DNA from: a virus
IMG/VR virus record: IMGVR_UViG_3300044953_000078
Span: 1-30,498 of that record
Strand: one strand, 5' to 3'
Length of the DNA: 30,498 bases
Below, piece by piece: positions 18,682 through 27,684 of the stretch (its first letter is position 1; every line of letters starts with the position of its first letter). The notes under the pieces are model-generated. The model had not been told where the DNA came from, ran no database searches, and saw only the letters and a list, made by a program, of their open reading frames with translations. Made by a program: the position numbers and the translations under genes.

Positions 18682-20499
18682 TCAGAGGCCAACGTGTGCT
18701 TTGATTGCAACAATTTCTGCTTTCAGTGCTTCATTCTCTGCATTGAGTTCTTTGATTGCGTTTACAATAACAGGAATGAAGTGGTCATGAATAATACCCA
18801 GTTTATCTGGGTTTACATTCTGAGTAATAACATTATCTTCACCCTCTGCTGCAAGAACTTCCTGAGCACTGAAACCGTATCTTACAGTTTCATCAGTGAT
18901 TTCATTGGTTTCACGGTCTTTAAATGAGTATTTGATAGGATTAAGTCCCTTTAAGAATCCTAGACCATGTGGAACTTCTCCATAAACACATTTGTCTCTA
19001 ATATCTGATGCAACACTCCATGCGATTTGAATACATGCAAGAGTATGAGACGCATTACCCATAATAATGCAGTTAGAACCCGTCGTAAGGTTGATGAGAC
19101 CTGATGGTGATATTCCTGTGGTTCCTGAATTTTGTCCAATTGCAATATTATTACTTCCAGTGGTGTTACAACGTCCTGCATAAACACCAAAGAAGTTATT
19201 ATAAGTTCCAGTGGTATTACAAAATCCTGCCTGCGCGCCAAAGAAGTTATTATGACATCCAGTGGTATTACAACGTCCTGCATAACGACCAAAGAAGTTA
19301 TTATAACATCCAGAGCAGTTACGAAGTCCTGCACAACGACCAAAGAAGCTATTATTACTTCCAGTGGTGTTACAATATCCTGCATAAATACCTAAGAAGT
19401 TATTAGCAACTCCAGTGGTGTTACAACCTCCTGCATTAAAACCAAAGAAGTTATTATAACATCCAGTGGTGTTATAACGTCCTGCATTCAGACCTAAGAA
19501 GTTATTAAAACTTCCAGTGTTGTTACAACATCCTGCACAACGACCTAAGAAGTTATTAAAACGTCCAGTGGTATTACAACGTCCTGCATAACGACCAAAG
19601 AAGTTATTATAACATCCAGTGGTGTTATTACGTCCTGCACTCTCACCTAAGAAGTTATTATGACATCCAATGGTGCTAGCAAATCCAGCAAAGTCACCCA
19701 TGAAGTTATTACAACTTCCAGTGGTGTTACAAAATCCTGCACAACGACCAAAGAAGTTATTATGACATCCAGTGGTGTTACAACGTCCTGCCTGCGCGCC
19801 AAAGAAGTTATTATAACATCCAGTGGTGTTACAAATTCCTGCAAAACGACCTAAGAAGTTATTATGACTTCCAATGGTGTTACAAAATCCTGCATTCGAA
19901 CCAAAGAAGTTATTATGAGTTCCAGTGGTGTTACAACGTCCTGCATTCTCACCAAAGAAGTTATTATAACATCCAGTGGTATTACAACGTCCTGCATAAA
20001 GACCTAAGAAGTTATTATAACTTCCAATGGTGTTAGAAAATCCAGCATTATGACCAAAGAAGTTATTATGAGTTCCAGTGGTGTTACAAAATCCTGCACT
20101 AAAACCTAAGAAGTTATTATGATTTCCAGTGATGTTACAACGTCCTGCATAAAAACCAAAGAAGTTATTATAACTTCCAATGGTGTTACAACGTCCTGCA
20201 TAAACACCAAAGAAGTTATTATTATTTCCAGTGGTGTTACAACGTCCTGCACTAGCACCAAAGAAGTTATTATGACTTCCAGATGTTAAATTTAAACCAG
20301 CACAATTGCCAAGTGAGTTATTATTTGATCCAGTCGTTAAGGTATTGGGACCTCCTGCGCTAGACCCCAGAGCAACACTGCCACTCGTTTGTTTAACTTG
20401 ACCAGTAACACTGATTGAATTGGAAACGCTTACAGCATTTGTGGTATCATTAACTGTAACAAGACCAGCAAATTGTGAAATTTCTCTGTTGTTTGCCAT
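18682..20499 (-). CDS. YadA-like repeat fibre with S74 chaperone domain, 605 aa
   Basis: A sister of the 702-residue fibre. N-terminal module MANNREISQFAGLVTVNDTT; residues 77-450 hold 22 coils of the 17-residue NNF(F/L)GxxAGxCNTTGxx type, 17 with Cys at position 11; one degenerate coil (NNSLGNCAG) precedes them. The S74 domain begins at SDIRDK (residue 498), with KYSFKDRETNEITDETVRYG identical to the 702-residue copy, and ends in an Ala/Glu-rich coiled coil. Expected to trimerise, with the chaperone cut off at Ser-Asp. A late promoter at 20529 heads an operon with sulfotransferase and glycosyltransferase. Confidence 0.85.
   Translation of the reverse strand: MANNREISQFAGLVTVNDTTNAVSVSNSISVTGQVKQTSGSVALGSSAGGPNTLTTGSNNNSLGNCAGLNLTSGSHNNFFGASAGRCNTTGNNNNFFGVYAGRCNTIGSYNNFFGFYAGRCNITGNHNNFLGFSAGFCNTTGTHNNFFGHNAGFSNTIGSYNNFLGLYAGRCNTTGCYNNFFGENAGRCNTTGTHNNFFGSNAGFCNTIGSHNNFLGRFAGICNTTGCYNNFFGAQAGRCNTTGCHNNFFGRCAGFCNTTGSCNNFMGDFAGFASTIGCHNNFLGESAGRNNTTGCYNNFFGRYAGRCNTTGRFNNFLGRCAGCCNNTGSFNNFLGLNAGRYNTTGCYNNFFGFNAGGCNTTGVANNFLGIYAGYCNTTGSNNSFFGRCAGLRNCSGCYNNFFGRYAGRCNTTGCHNNFFGAQAGFCNTTGTYNNFFGVYAGRCNTTGSNNIAIGQNSGTTGISPSGLINLTTGSNCIIMGNASHTLACIQIAWSVASDIRDKCVYGEVPHGLGFLKGLNPIKYSFKDRETNEITDETVRYGFSAQEVLAAEGEDNVITQNVNPDKLGIIHDHFIPVIVNAIKELNAENEALKAEIVAIKAHVGL
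19150..20271 (-). repeat. 22 x 51-bp tandem coding repeats
   Basis: The same 51-bp unit as at 13743-15170, with long near-identical stretches shared between the two arrays. Variation is again concentrated in codons 6-7, 10-11 and 16-17. Confidence 0.9.
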
Positions 20500-20528
20500 A
20501 ACTCTGACACTAAGTTCCTATTTAAAGT

Positions 20529-20536
20529 TATTTATA
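20529..20536 (-). promoter_or_regulatory. late promoter element TATAAATA
   Basis: Exact TATAAATA, 29 bases before the ATG at 20499. Confidence 0.7.
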
Positions 20537-20592
20537 ACGAGTATATTTTAGATTAATTAATGATTGCAAAAATTTCAATCTTCACTCACTTT

Positions 20593-20691
20593 TTATACAG
20601 AAGCAGATGTTGATCCTATTGTAATTTGTCTGGTGGATTCATTGATTGTAAGGTAACTGGCAAGTTTACCAAGTTTTCTATTGGCAGGCAT
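20593..20691 (-). CDS. orphan fibre N-terminal module, 32 aa
   Basis: ATG at 20691 to TAA at 20593 encodes MPANRKLGKLASYLTINEST and 12 more residues. It aligns with the first 30 residues of the three S74 fibres (NR.L..LAS.(V/L)T(V/I)...T..I). Either it is a truncated fibre gene left after recombination, or a stand-alone adaptor using the same attachment module. A late-type element (AATAAATACTA) sits 22 bases upstream, so it may be expressed. No other feature is seen in 20537-20592. Confidence 0.6.
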   Translation of the reverse strand: MPANRKLGKLASYLTINESTRQITIGSTSASV

Positions 20692-20713
20692 TTTTATTTG
20701 ATACCACTTTTAG

Positions 20714-20721
20714 TATTTATT
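20714..20721 (-). promoter_or_regulatory. late promoter-like element AATAAATA
   Basis: AATAAATACTA, one base off TATAAATA and with the T4-like downstream ACTA, 22 bases before the ATG at 20691. Confidence 0.5.
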
Positions 20722-20727
20722 GTTTGA

Positions 20728-23700
20728 TTAGAGATAGAAATCGTTCCATGAAGAACCATCATAACCTTGATGCTTACCAGCGCTGCTATTGAAGACAATT
20801 GCACCAGTTGATGTAGAACCAATGGAGTTTCTTTGTGCAGTGGTCATTCTTGGTGGTAAGAAGACCTTAGATGTTGATTTCAGATCCAGAATTGCATCAT
20901 CTGCTGGGGTGAATGTTCCAACACCAACGCTATAACCAGTTCCGATTCCAAGAATGTTGTTGTCACCGCGAAGTGTGACGTTTCCATCAGAAACAAATGA
21001 TGCAGCAGTGATAACTCCAACCGTATTGATACTTGCATTAGTTGAAAGTGCAAGACCCACAGAAGCAACACTTGCGGTTCCAGTCAGATTGCCAACGAAT
21101 CCACCAGTTGCAGTGATAATACCAGAAGTATTAACACTTCCGTTTGTAGTAAGTGCAAGAGCAACTTGTGCAACACTTGCATTTGATGCAGTGCCAGTGA
21201 GATTACCAACGAATCCACCAGTTGCAGTGATGATACCTGAGGTATTGACACTTCCGTTTGTGGTGAGTGCTAGTGCAACCTGAGCAATACTTGCGGTTCC
21301 CTGAACGTTGCCAATCAGTGATCCGCTGAATGATCCAGCAGTGATGATACCACTTGTATTCAGAGAAGCAGTGCTGCTGATACCCAGAGCATTTGTTGCT
21401 GTGGTTGCAGTGCCTGTAAGATTACCAATGAAGGTTCCTGCGGTAACAATACCCGTGGTATTAATGTTAACCGTAGTTGTCAGACCCAGAGCATTTGTTG
21501 CTGTGGTTGCAGTGCCTGTTAGGTTGCCAACAAATCCACCAGTTGCAGTGATAATACCTGAGGTATTAACTGATATAGTTGTAGTTAGACCTGTTGCAGT
21601 TCCTGTAACATTGCCAGTGACGTTGCCAGTGACGTTGCCCGTGAGATCACCAACAAATGTGGTTGCAGTTGCAACACCAGACACAACTGCATTGGTGAAG
21701 CTACCGATGCCAGCAGACATCTTCGTTGCAGTTAGAATGCCAACAGTATTAATGCTGACACTAGTTGAGAATCCAAGAGCAGTGGTTGCGCTTGTAGCAG
21801 TGCCAGTTAGATTACCAACAAATCCACCAGTTGCGGTGATGATACCAGAAGTATTAACTGATGCAGTAGATGTAAGTCCAGTTGCATTTCCAGTAAATCC
21901 ATTTATGGCAGAGATTGAAGTTGCGGTGATGATTCCACTTTGTGCATTGATAATGATGCTGGAACCAACTCGGACCTCATTCTTGCTTCCGTCAATTGCA
22001 ACAGTTTCCTGACCAACCGAAAGAATACCAGTAACTCGTGCATCACCATGTACCCAAAGTGTGGTTCCTGCAATACCTGCATAACCAACTTCAAGTTGAT
22101 AATTGGTTGCCGTGGTTCCAACACCAACCTTAGGTGAGGTATTGTAGATACCAACAGAGGTCTTTCTCCATTCTGCAATAACTGTTCCTTCATAAGAAAT
22201 CAGTTCAACCAGAGCATTTGCGGCAAGAGCAGTGTTGAATACAATGTTTGTACCAGTATCTGCAACATAGTCATCAGGTGAAATTAATAGACCATTGACA
22301 TAAACATCGAGAAGTTTCTTATCAGTGTATGTAACTTGGAACTCTCTTTGACCAGCAAATGCACGATAATTTGCAGATGTTCTTCCAAGTTCGGTGAGAT
22401 TTGAGTTGTATTCAATAATTTCAAGAACATCACCAGCAGCAGCAGCACCAAGTCCTGATGGGTTAACATCAATTCTAACGTCATCATCAGTTGAATCAGT
22501 TGTGTATTGTGAAGTTGAATATCTAACACCATTTACAAATAATTCAAGAGTTCCAGAAGCATCATTAACTGGAATGATTGTCTGACCATCGACTCCCGCT
22601 GAATATTCGGTGAGAATACCAGATCTTGCAGTGGTCGCAAAACCAACAATTTCAATCAGAGAATTTGCACCTGGTGCAGTTGTGAATCCAATTGTAACTC
22701 CACTTCCAATTACAGTGTAATCACTTGACCCCAAGTGAACACCGTTGACGTATACATCATTGTTTGGAACACCAGTTCCAACTCCGACAGTATAATTTGT
22801 TTGCCCAGCACCAGTGGCAACGAACGTTGTAACACCAACTCTTGCCCATGACGCATATTCAAAGACTTCAATTTCATCACCAGATAGGAAGTTTTCACCA
22901 TTACCTTCAAGGTCAATATATTTTCCACCTTGTATAGAATCAACTACGATAGATTGCTGTTGACGAATGCCGTTAATAAAGACTTCTGTATAAGTAGCAT
23001 TATGATATCCAACTTCATATAGTTCTTCTGCGACAGTTGATGTATGTGCCGTTGCAATTCTTGCTGTGGTTGCAATACCAATAACCTCAACAACATCATT
23101 AATTGCAAGAGCAGTTGCAAATCCAATAGTATTTCCTGATCCAATTACTGTATACTCAACAGAAGGAATTTGAAGAACTCCGTTGACATATACATCATTG
23201 TTTGGAACTCGGAATGCAGCATTTGAGATTGTAACTGTGGTGCTTCCGATGCCAGATCTTACAGTTGCAGCAACACCAGCAGTAATCGTTGTAGAAATTG
23301 TGTTGTCTGTACCGATAAACACACCAGTTGCACCAACAGCAACAATTGGAATTCCACTGGCAAAAGTATTTCCGAGTCCAGTAATCTGAATTGTATCACC
23401 AACTGCAACGTTTGCAACAGAGGTAAGGAAGATCTGAGTAGATCCAATACCAACTGTACTTGCAATTGTTGTTACAAGTTGTCTTGCAGGCGGTGCTGTA
23501 ACTGTGGAAATACCAACTCTTGCCCATGATGCATATCTAAAAGTCTCATGAGTAGATCCAGCAGGTGATCCACCATTTAGATAGAGATATTCATTTGGTG
23601 CATACGTTGCTCTGTTTTCTCCGAGAACACGAACACCATTGACAAAGGTTTCTTGAAGACCATCATGCTTAACAATATCAAAATTATAATATGAAGCTTC

Positions 23701-26091
23701 ACCCCTATCAACAGCAACTTCTCTGGTATATGTTGCTTGGTTTGCTGCAATACCTACAATTTCAACCGTGTCACCAGCTTGAACACCAGTTGCAAGTTGA
23801 ACTGTATTGCCTGCTCCAAGAACTGTGTATTCTGGACTTGCTCCACCATTGTCTAATTTAACACCATTCAAGAATACTTGGGTATCAGGAACACCAGTTG
23901 AAATCCCTACGGTAAAGTTAGTTTGACCAACACTTGCAATTGGTCTTGTAATTGTAACTGCAATTCCAGCATTGATAACATCTGAAATTGTTGATGCCGA
24001 TCCAATAAAGACTGCGGTTGCTCCAACAGAAACAATTTGAGCTCCAACTGCAAAGGTTGTTCCTGCACCAGTAATCTGAATACTATCACCAACTGCTACA
24101 TTAGAAACAGAATCAATTGAGATCTGAGTTGATCCTGCACTTACACTTGCACCAACAGAAACTGCGGTGATTAAGGTAAAGTTTTCTGGAATTGAGAACG
24201 TAGTAATTCCATGACGAATACCAGAACCCCATTGTATAACTTCGAGTTTATCACCAATTTCTGCGGACAAACCACCAAGCACAGTAACAGTCTTTGCAGT
24301 TCCAACGATTGAAAAGTCTGTTTCAATTAGTTTAACACCATTGAAAAAGATATCTACATCGTTCTTAGAGAATGCCGTAACAGAAGAATCCGAGAATACC
24401 GTTTGACCAATACTTGTAGCAGTGATCGTTGTGAGTCCAGTTCTTCCACTTGAATAGCGAACGTTTTCAATGATAGATCCAACTTCTGGAACTTCACTTA
24501 GAGATGCGATTGAAGTAACACCAACACTATTAATTTCATCTTTGGAAATTTTAAGTCCATTAACAAAATGTTCATCATTTACTGTTCCAAGATGAATCGT
24601 TTCACCAGCACCAACTGTAATTGTTGCAACTCCAATCTTTGCATCATCTCGATAAGAATTAACAATTACTGATGAACCCGATATTGGAATTTCACTTATT
24701 TGAATTGCAGAAGACAACCCAACGTTTGTTCCATAAGGAAGTTTGATTCCATTGACAACAACATCTACTGCTGTTGCCGATGATATAACGGAATCAAGTT
24801 CAATGAATACTGACTGTTCGGTTGCAGTCGTTGTTCCGATTCCAACTTTTGAATTATTAGAATACGAGAATATGTCAATAGAATCTGATGCAAAAACATT
24901 AACATTTGAATTTAAAATAACTGCGTCGCCAAATGTTTTGAAATATGTCTCATTTTCAACCAGTTTGACACCACGATAATAAACATCAATCGGTCTACCC
25001 GAAGCAATTCTTCCTGGTGTTCCAATTCCAGTAACAAATACAAAAACTATATCGTTTGCAGCAGCAGTTGATGCAATACCAGTTCTAACTTCGTTATCGC
25101 GATATCCAACGAGGACAACATCAGAACCAACACCAACTGAATTATTAAAACCAATGTATTTCTCATTTGTTGGGAAGTTTAAATAAGTCTTATATTGTTT
25201 GTATCCTGCAACATATGCATCTGTATTATCATATGTGATTGAAGATGCAATTGGTAGGAATGAGAACTGTGTTGCTATTCCCGTTGGATCTTCATGAGAG
25301 ACATATGCTCTTGTGTCTCTACTATCTACAAATCCTTTTCTTTGTGGAATGTTGACGTTGACGCTGTTACCACTTCCAACAACAGAAATGTCGGATCCTT
25401 CAAAGTCAATAATCTTAATGCCACCTACGTTTGCTACGTTAGTCCCAGCGTAGCGAACAGTTAAGCTTCCAGTTTGACCAACATATCCAGAAACTGCATA
25501 TCCAACGAGGTTTACAATGTCTCCTGCTCTTGTAGATGCTGCAAGAGAAACGATTGTACCACCATCAGATGAATACTCAGTTGGTTCAAGTTTAATACCA
25601 TTAATGAATACGTTTAACTCATTTGGATCATGAGTGAATGTAAACTGAGTTGCACCAGCTCCTGCGGTAATATATACCTCAGATTTAATTCCTACTGGAT
25701 TTTGCCATGCAACTCCACTACCAGTAGATATGAGAACTTGTCCACTCTGTCCTATTGATCCGCCAGCACTTACTTGACTATTAACCGTTGTAACACCTGT
25801 AAGTGTAATATTATGAAAGTTTCCATCAAAAACTGTTCCACCAATATGAACAGTGTTAAATGTACTAATTCCAGTAACAAATAAGTTATTAATTGTCTGA
25901 CTGGATGCCGCAGAGAGAGCGATTCCAGTTAGATTTGAACCATCACCATAGTAAGTTACCGCAGAAACTGCGCCGCCGACTTGAATTTTCGCACCAATAT
26001 TTGTTGTTCCCAGACCAACCTGCGTTCGGATGGAATTCTGGTTAAACAGATTAGGTGTTACTAATGCCGCTAGATCTCTTGCTCTTGACAT
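20728..26091 (-). CDS. giant tail-fibre protein, 1787 aa
   Basis: Very large fibre-like structural protein. The N-terminus (MSRARDLAALVTPNLFNQNS) is distantly like the modules of the smaller fibres. About residues 140-1390 are roughly a dozen beta-repeats with a (V/D)(V/I)(Y/F)(V/I)NG(V/I)...(D/E)Y.V...G..I.F....GD.VE(I/V) pattern, typical of marine phage fibres. Two copies of a 75-residue VAVGD(S/T)IQITG module are interleaved. About residues 1470-1740 are repeats of (S)(V/I)NT(S/V)GI(I/L)TATGGFVGNLTGTA. The C-terminus is QGYDGSSWNDFYL. Probable host-contact fibre; precise T4 counterpart not assignable. No S74 domain. A late-type element lies at 26109. Confidence 0.8.
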   Translation of the reverse strand: MSRARDLAALVTPNLFNQNSIRTQVGLGTTNIGAKIQVGGAVSAVTYYGDGSNLTGIALSAASSQTINNLFVTGISTFNTVHIGGTVFDGNFHNITLTGVTTVNSQVSAGGSIGQSGQVLISTGSGVAWQNPVGIKSEVYITAGAGATQFTFTHDPNELNVFINGIKLEPTEYSSDGGTIVSLAASTRAGDIVNLVGYAVSGYVGQTGSLTVRYAGTNVANVGGIKIIDFEGSDISVVGSGNSVNVNIPQRKGFVDSRDTRAYVSHEDPTGIATQFSFLPIASSITYDNTDAYVAGYKQYKTYLNFPTNEKYIGFNNSVGVGSDVVLVGYRDNEVRTGIASTAAANDIVFVFVTGIGTPGRIASGRPIDVYYRGVKLVENETYFKTFGDAVILNSNVNVFASDSIDIFSYSNNSKVGIGTTTATEQSVFIELDSVISSATAVDVVVNGIKLPYGTNVGLSSAIQISEIPISGSSVIVNSYRDDAKIGVATITVGAGETIHLGTVNDEHFVNGLKISKDEINSVGVTSIASLSEVPEVGSIIENVRYSSGRTGLTTITATSIGQTVFSDSSVTAFSKNDVDIFFNGVKLIETDFSIVGTAKTVTVLGGLSAEIGDKLEVIQWGSGIRHGITTFSIPENFTLITAVSVGASVSAGSTQISIDSVSNVAVGDSIQITGAGTTFAVGAQIVSVGATAVFIGSASTISDVINAGIAVTITRPIASVGQTNFTVGISTGVPDTQVFLNGVKLDNGGASPEYTVLGAGNTVQLATGVQAGDTVEIVGIAANQATYTREVAVDRGEASYYNFDIVKHDGLQETFVNGVRVLGENRATYAPNEYLYLNGGSPAGSTHETFRYASWARVGISTVTAPPARQLVTTIASTVGIGSTQIFLTSVANVAVGDTIQITGLGNTFASGIPIVAVGATGVFIGTDNTISTTITAGVAATVRSGIGSTTVTISNAAFRVPNNDVYVNGVLQIPSVEYTVIGSGNTIGFATALAINDVVEVIGIATTARIATAHTSTVAEELYEVGYHNATYTEVFINGIRQQQSIVVDSIQGGKYIDLEGNGENFLSGDEIEVFEYASWARVGVTTFVATGAGQTNYTVGVGTGVPNNDVYVNGVHLGSSDYTVIGSGVTIGFTTAPGANSLIEIVGFATTARSGILTEYSAGVDGQTIIPVNDASGTLELFVNGVRYSTSQYTTDSTDDDVRIDVNPSGLGAAAAGDVLEIIEYNSNLTELGRTSANYRAFAGQREFQVTYTDKKLLDVYVNGLLISPDDYVADTGTNIVFNTALAANALVELISYEGTVIAEWRKTSVGIYNTSPKVGVGTTATNYQLEVGYAGIAGTTLWVHGDARVTGILSVGQETVAIDGSKNEVRVGSSIIINAQSGIITATSISAINGFTGNATGLTSTASVNTSGIITATGGFVGNLTGTATSATTALGFSTSVSINTVGILTATKMSAGIGSFTNAVVSGVATATTFVGDLTGNVTGNVTGNVTGTATGLTTTISVNTSGIITATGGFVGNLTGTATTATNALGLTTTVNINTTGIVTAGTFIGNLTGTATTATNALGISSTASLNTSGIITAGSFSGSLIGNVQGTASIAQVALALTTNGSVNTSGIITATGGFVGNLTGTASNASVAQVALALTTNGSVNTSGIITATGGFVGNLTGTASVASVGLALSTNASINTVGVITAASFVSDGNVTLRGDNNILGIGTGYSVGVGTFTPADDAILDLKSTSKVFLPPRMTTAQRNSIGSTSTGAIVFNSSAGKHQGYDGSSWNDFYL
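21092..21860 (-). repeat. GFVGNLTGTA-type coding repeats
   Basis: The segment encoding GGFVGNLTGTA recurs four times with near-identical DNA (about 21100, 21215, 21535, 21825), and variant copies (TFIGNLTGTA, SFSGSLIGNVQGTA) occur between. Around 21600-21650 a 12-bp unit encoding NVTG is repeated three times in tandem. Confidence 0.8.
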
Positions 26092-26108
26092 GGTGACAGC
26101 TTTTAGTT

Positions 26109-26116
26109 ATTTATTT
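26109..26116 (-). promoter_or_regulatory. late promoter-like element AATAAATA
   Basis: AATAAATA (within GTAAATAAATAAC), 17 bases before the ATG at 26091. Confidence 0.45.
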
Positions 26117-26133
26117 ACAAGTTTGTTTGATCA

Positions 26134-27627
26134 TTATGAAAGAAGGAAACTTGTTGACCCAATTCCTACCACAGTGAATATTAATGTGCTTCCAGACACA
26201 CTAATCTTAACTGGTGAATTTCCTGAACTTAGGAATCCATTTGTTGCCGTGACAATTCCAACAGAAAGATTGGTATTCAATGAAACAGTTGCAACCCCAG
26301 TTGAAGAATTGTAACCATCTACGATAATATTAGAACCAAAATTCAGATTATTTGCCAGACCAATTACAGAATTATCATCTTGAAGTTGAATGTAACTTCC
26401 TGCCGCACCAACAAATGGTTGTTGATGTGTAACTGCCTCTACTAAATCACCTTCTTTTGCACCCTCAGTAAGAACAAATGTTGCTCCGTTAGATGCAGTA
26501 AAGTCATTGTTGTATAATAGTCTAGTTCCATTTAGATAGACATCAAGATCACCAACTAAATATCCTCCACTAAAAGGAAAAAGTGTTTGATCGGCATTTG
26601 CAATGAAGTTTCTTCTGACAATGTAACCACCTAATACCTCACCAATTGGTGTAGAATAAGTGAGAACTTCTACAACATCACCATTAATAGCATTAAATGC
26701 AAGAATTACATTTGTGCCATCGGTAGCAGTAAAATCAGTTCCATTTAATTGTCTGACACCATTGTAATAACATTCAACGATAGCACCAGGAGAAGTTGAG
26801 TATCCTGCGGTAAAAGCAAATATGTTGGTAGTGATTCCAACATTATATGCTTGATTTTTAAATCCAAGCGTTGTTACACCAACATTAATATGTGCAACAC
26901 CACTAGAATCAATATTGACACTGGAAATACCAGGTCCATAAAAATTAATTGTTGTTCCAGATCCAATGGAAGTTCCGCTGGACTGAATTCCAACAGATGA
27001 TATTCCAGATCTACCGCTAACATAGACATTAGCAGTTGATCCGTTTACTGTAACAAGAGTTGCACCAACACCAGCAAAATTAATGGTTGTAACACCAGTT
27101 CCAATGACAACTCCACCAGATTGAATTCCAACTGCTGCATGGAAAGTAGTTGTGAATCCTGGTGCTAGTGGACCAAGAGTTGTTAATCCACTTAGAACTG
27201 TTCCACCATTTATAACCAGATTTTGGAGAGTTGCAATACCTGTTACGTTTAAATTTTTGGTGGTAATGATGCCAGTTACATTTAATTCATTTAGATTTGC
27301 AGAATCAAAGGTGATGTCATCTAAATTGATATCACCAGTAACTCTTAAATCTCCAATAACAGTGAGCGCAGTAACACCTGTACTGACACCACCATCAACA
27401 GTGGATATACCAGTAATATAAACATTATTTCCAAAGGTGGATATACCAGCAAAAGTAGATACCCCAGCGACTACTAAGTTGGTAACGCCAATTCCACCAT
27501 TTACATGCAAGTCATGTCTTGGATTAGTCGTTGCAATTCCAACCTTGCGTGTGTCAGCATCCGCAAAGATCAGACTTGTGTTGACCTCTATTCCATTCTT
27601 GACTGTAAAGTTTTTATTAATGGCCAT
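26134..27627 (-). CDS. tail-fibre/structural protein, 497 aa
   Basis: Starts MAINKNFTVKNGIEVNTSLI, followed by KVGIATTNPRHDLHVNGGIG, a beta pattern frequent at the start of cyanophage fibre proteins. Residues about 50-290 are short beta-turn repeats (GVSTFAGISTFG, VTG repeats). Residues about 250-420 hold two copies of the NG-type beta-repeat (YYNGVRQLNGTDFTATDGTN and YLNGTRLLYNNDFTASNGAT) that also builds the 1787-residue protein. No S74 domain. It precedes the giant fibre by 42 bases. Late promoter at 27661. Probably a virion fibre or connector; exact position unknown. Confidence 0.75.
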   Translation of the reverse strand: MAINKNFTVKNGIEVNTSLIFADADTRKVGIATTNPRHDLHVNGGIGVTNLVVAGVSTFAGISTFGNNVYITGISTVDGGVSTGVTALTVIGDLRVTGDINLDDITFDSANLNELNVTGIITTKNLNVTGIATLQNLVINGGTVLSGLTTLGPLAPGFTTTFHAAVGIQSGGVVIGTGVTTINFAGVGATLVTVNGSTANVYVSGRSGISSVGIQSSGTSIGSGTTINFYGPGISSVNIDSSGVAHINVGVTTLGFKNQAYNVGITTNIFAFTAGYSTSPGAIVECYYNGVRQLNGTDFTATDGTNVILAFNAINGDVVEVLTYSTPIGEVLGGYIVRRNFIANADQTLFPFSGGYLVGDLDVYLNGTRLLYNNDFTASNGATFVLTEGAKEGDLVEAVTHQQPFVGAAGSYIQLQDDNSVIGLANNLNFGSNIIVDGYNSSTGVATVSLNTNLSVGIVTATNGFLSSGNSPVKISVSGSTLIFTVVGIGSTSFLLS

Positions 27628-27660
27628 TAGTACTCCTGAGGTTCACTATCCCCTCTCGTT

Positions 27661-27668
27661 TATTTATA
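27661..27668 (-). promoter_or_regulatory. late promoter element TATAAATA
   Basis: Exact TATAAATA, 33 bases before the ATG at 27627. Confidence 0.7.
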
Positions 27669-27684
27669 TGTTTTGTTCTTATAA

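Noticed and set aside
21308-22012. Long plus-strand open frame of 234 codons inside the giant fibre gene
   Set aside because: It is antisense to a continuous fibre frame, rich in Val/Pro as expected for the complement of repeat DNA, and has no ribosome-binding site.
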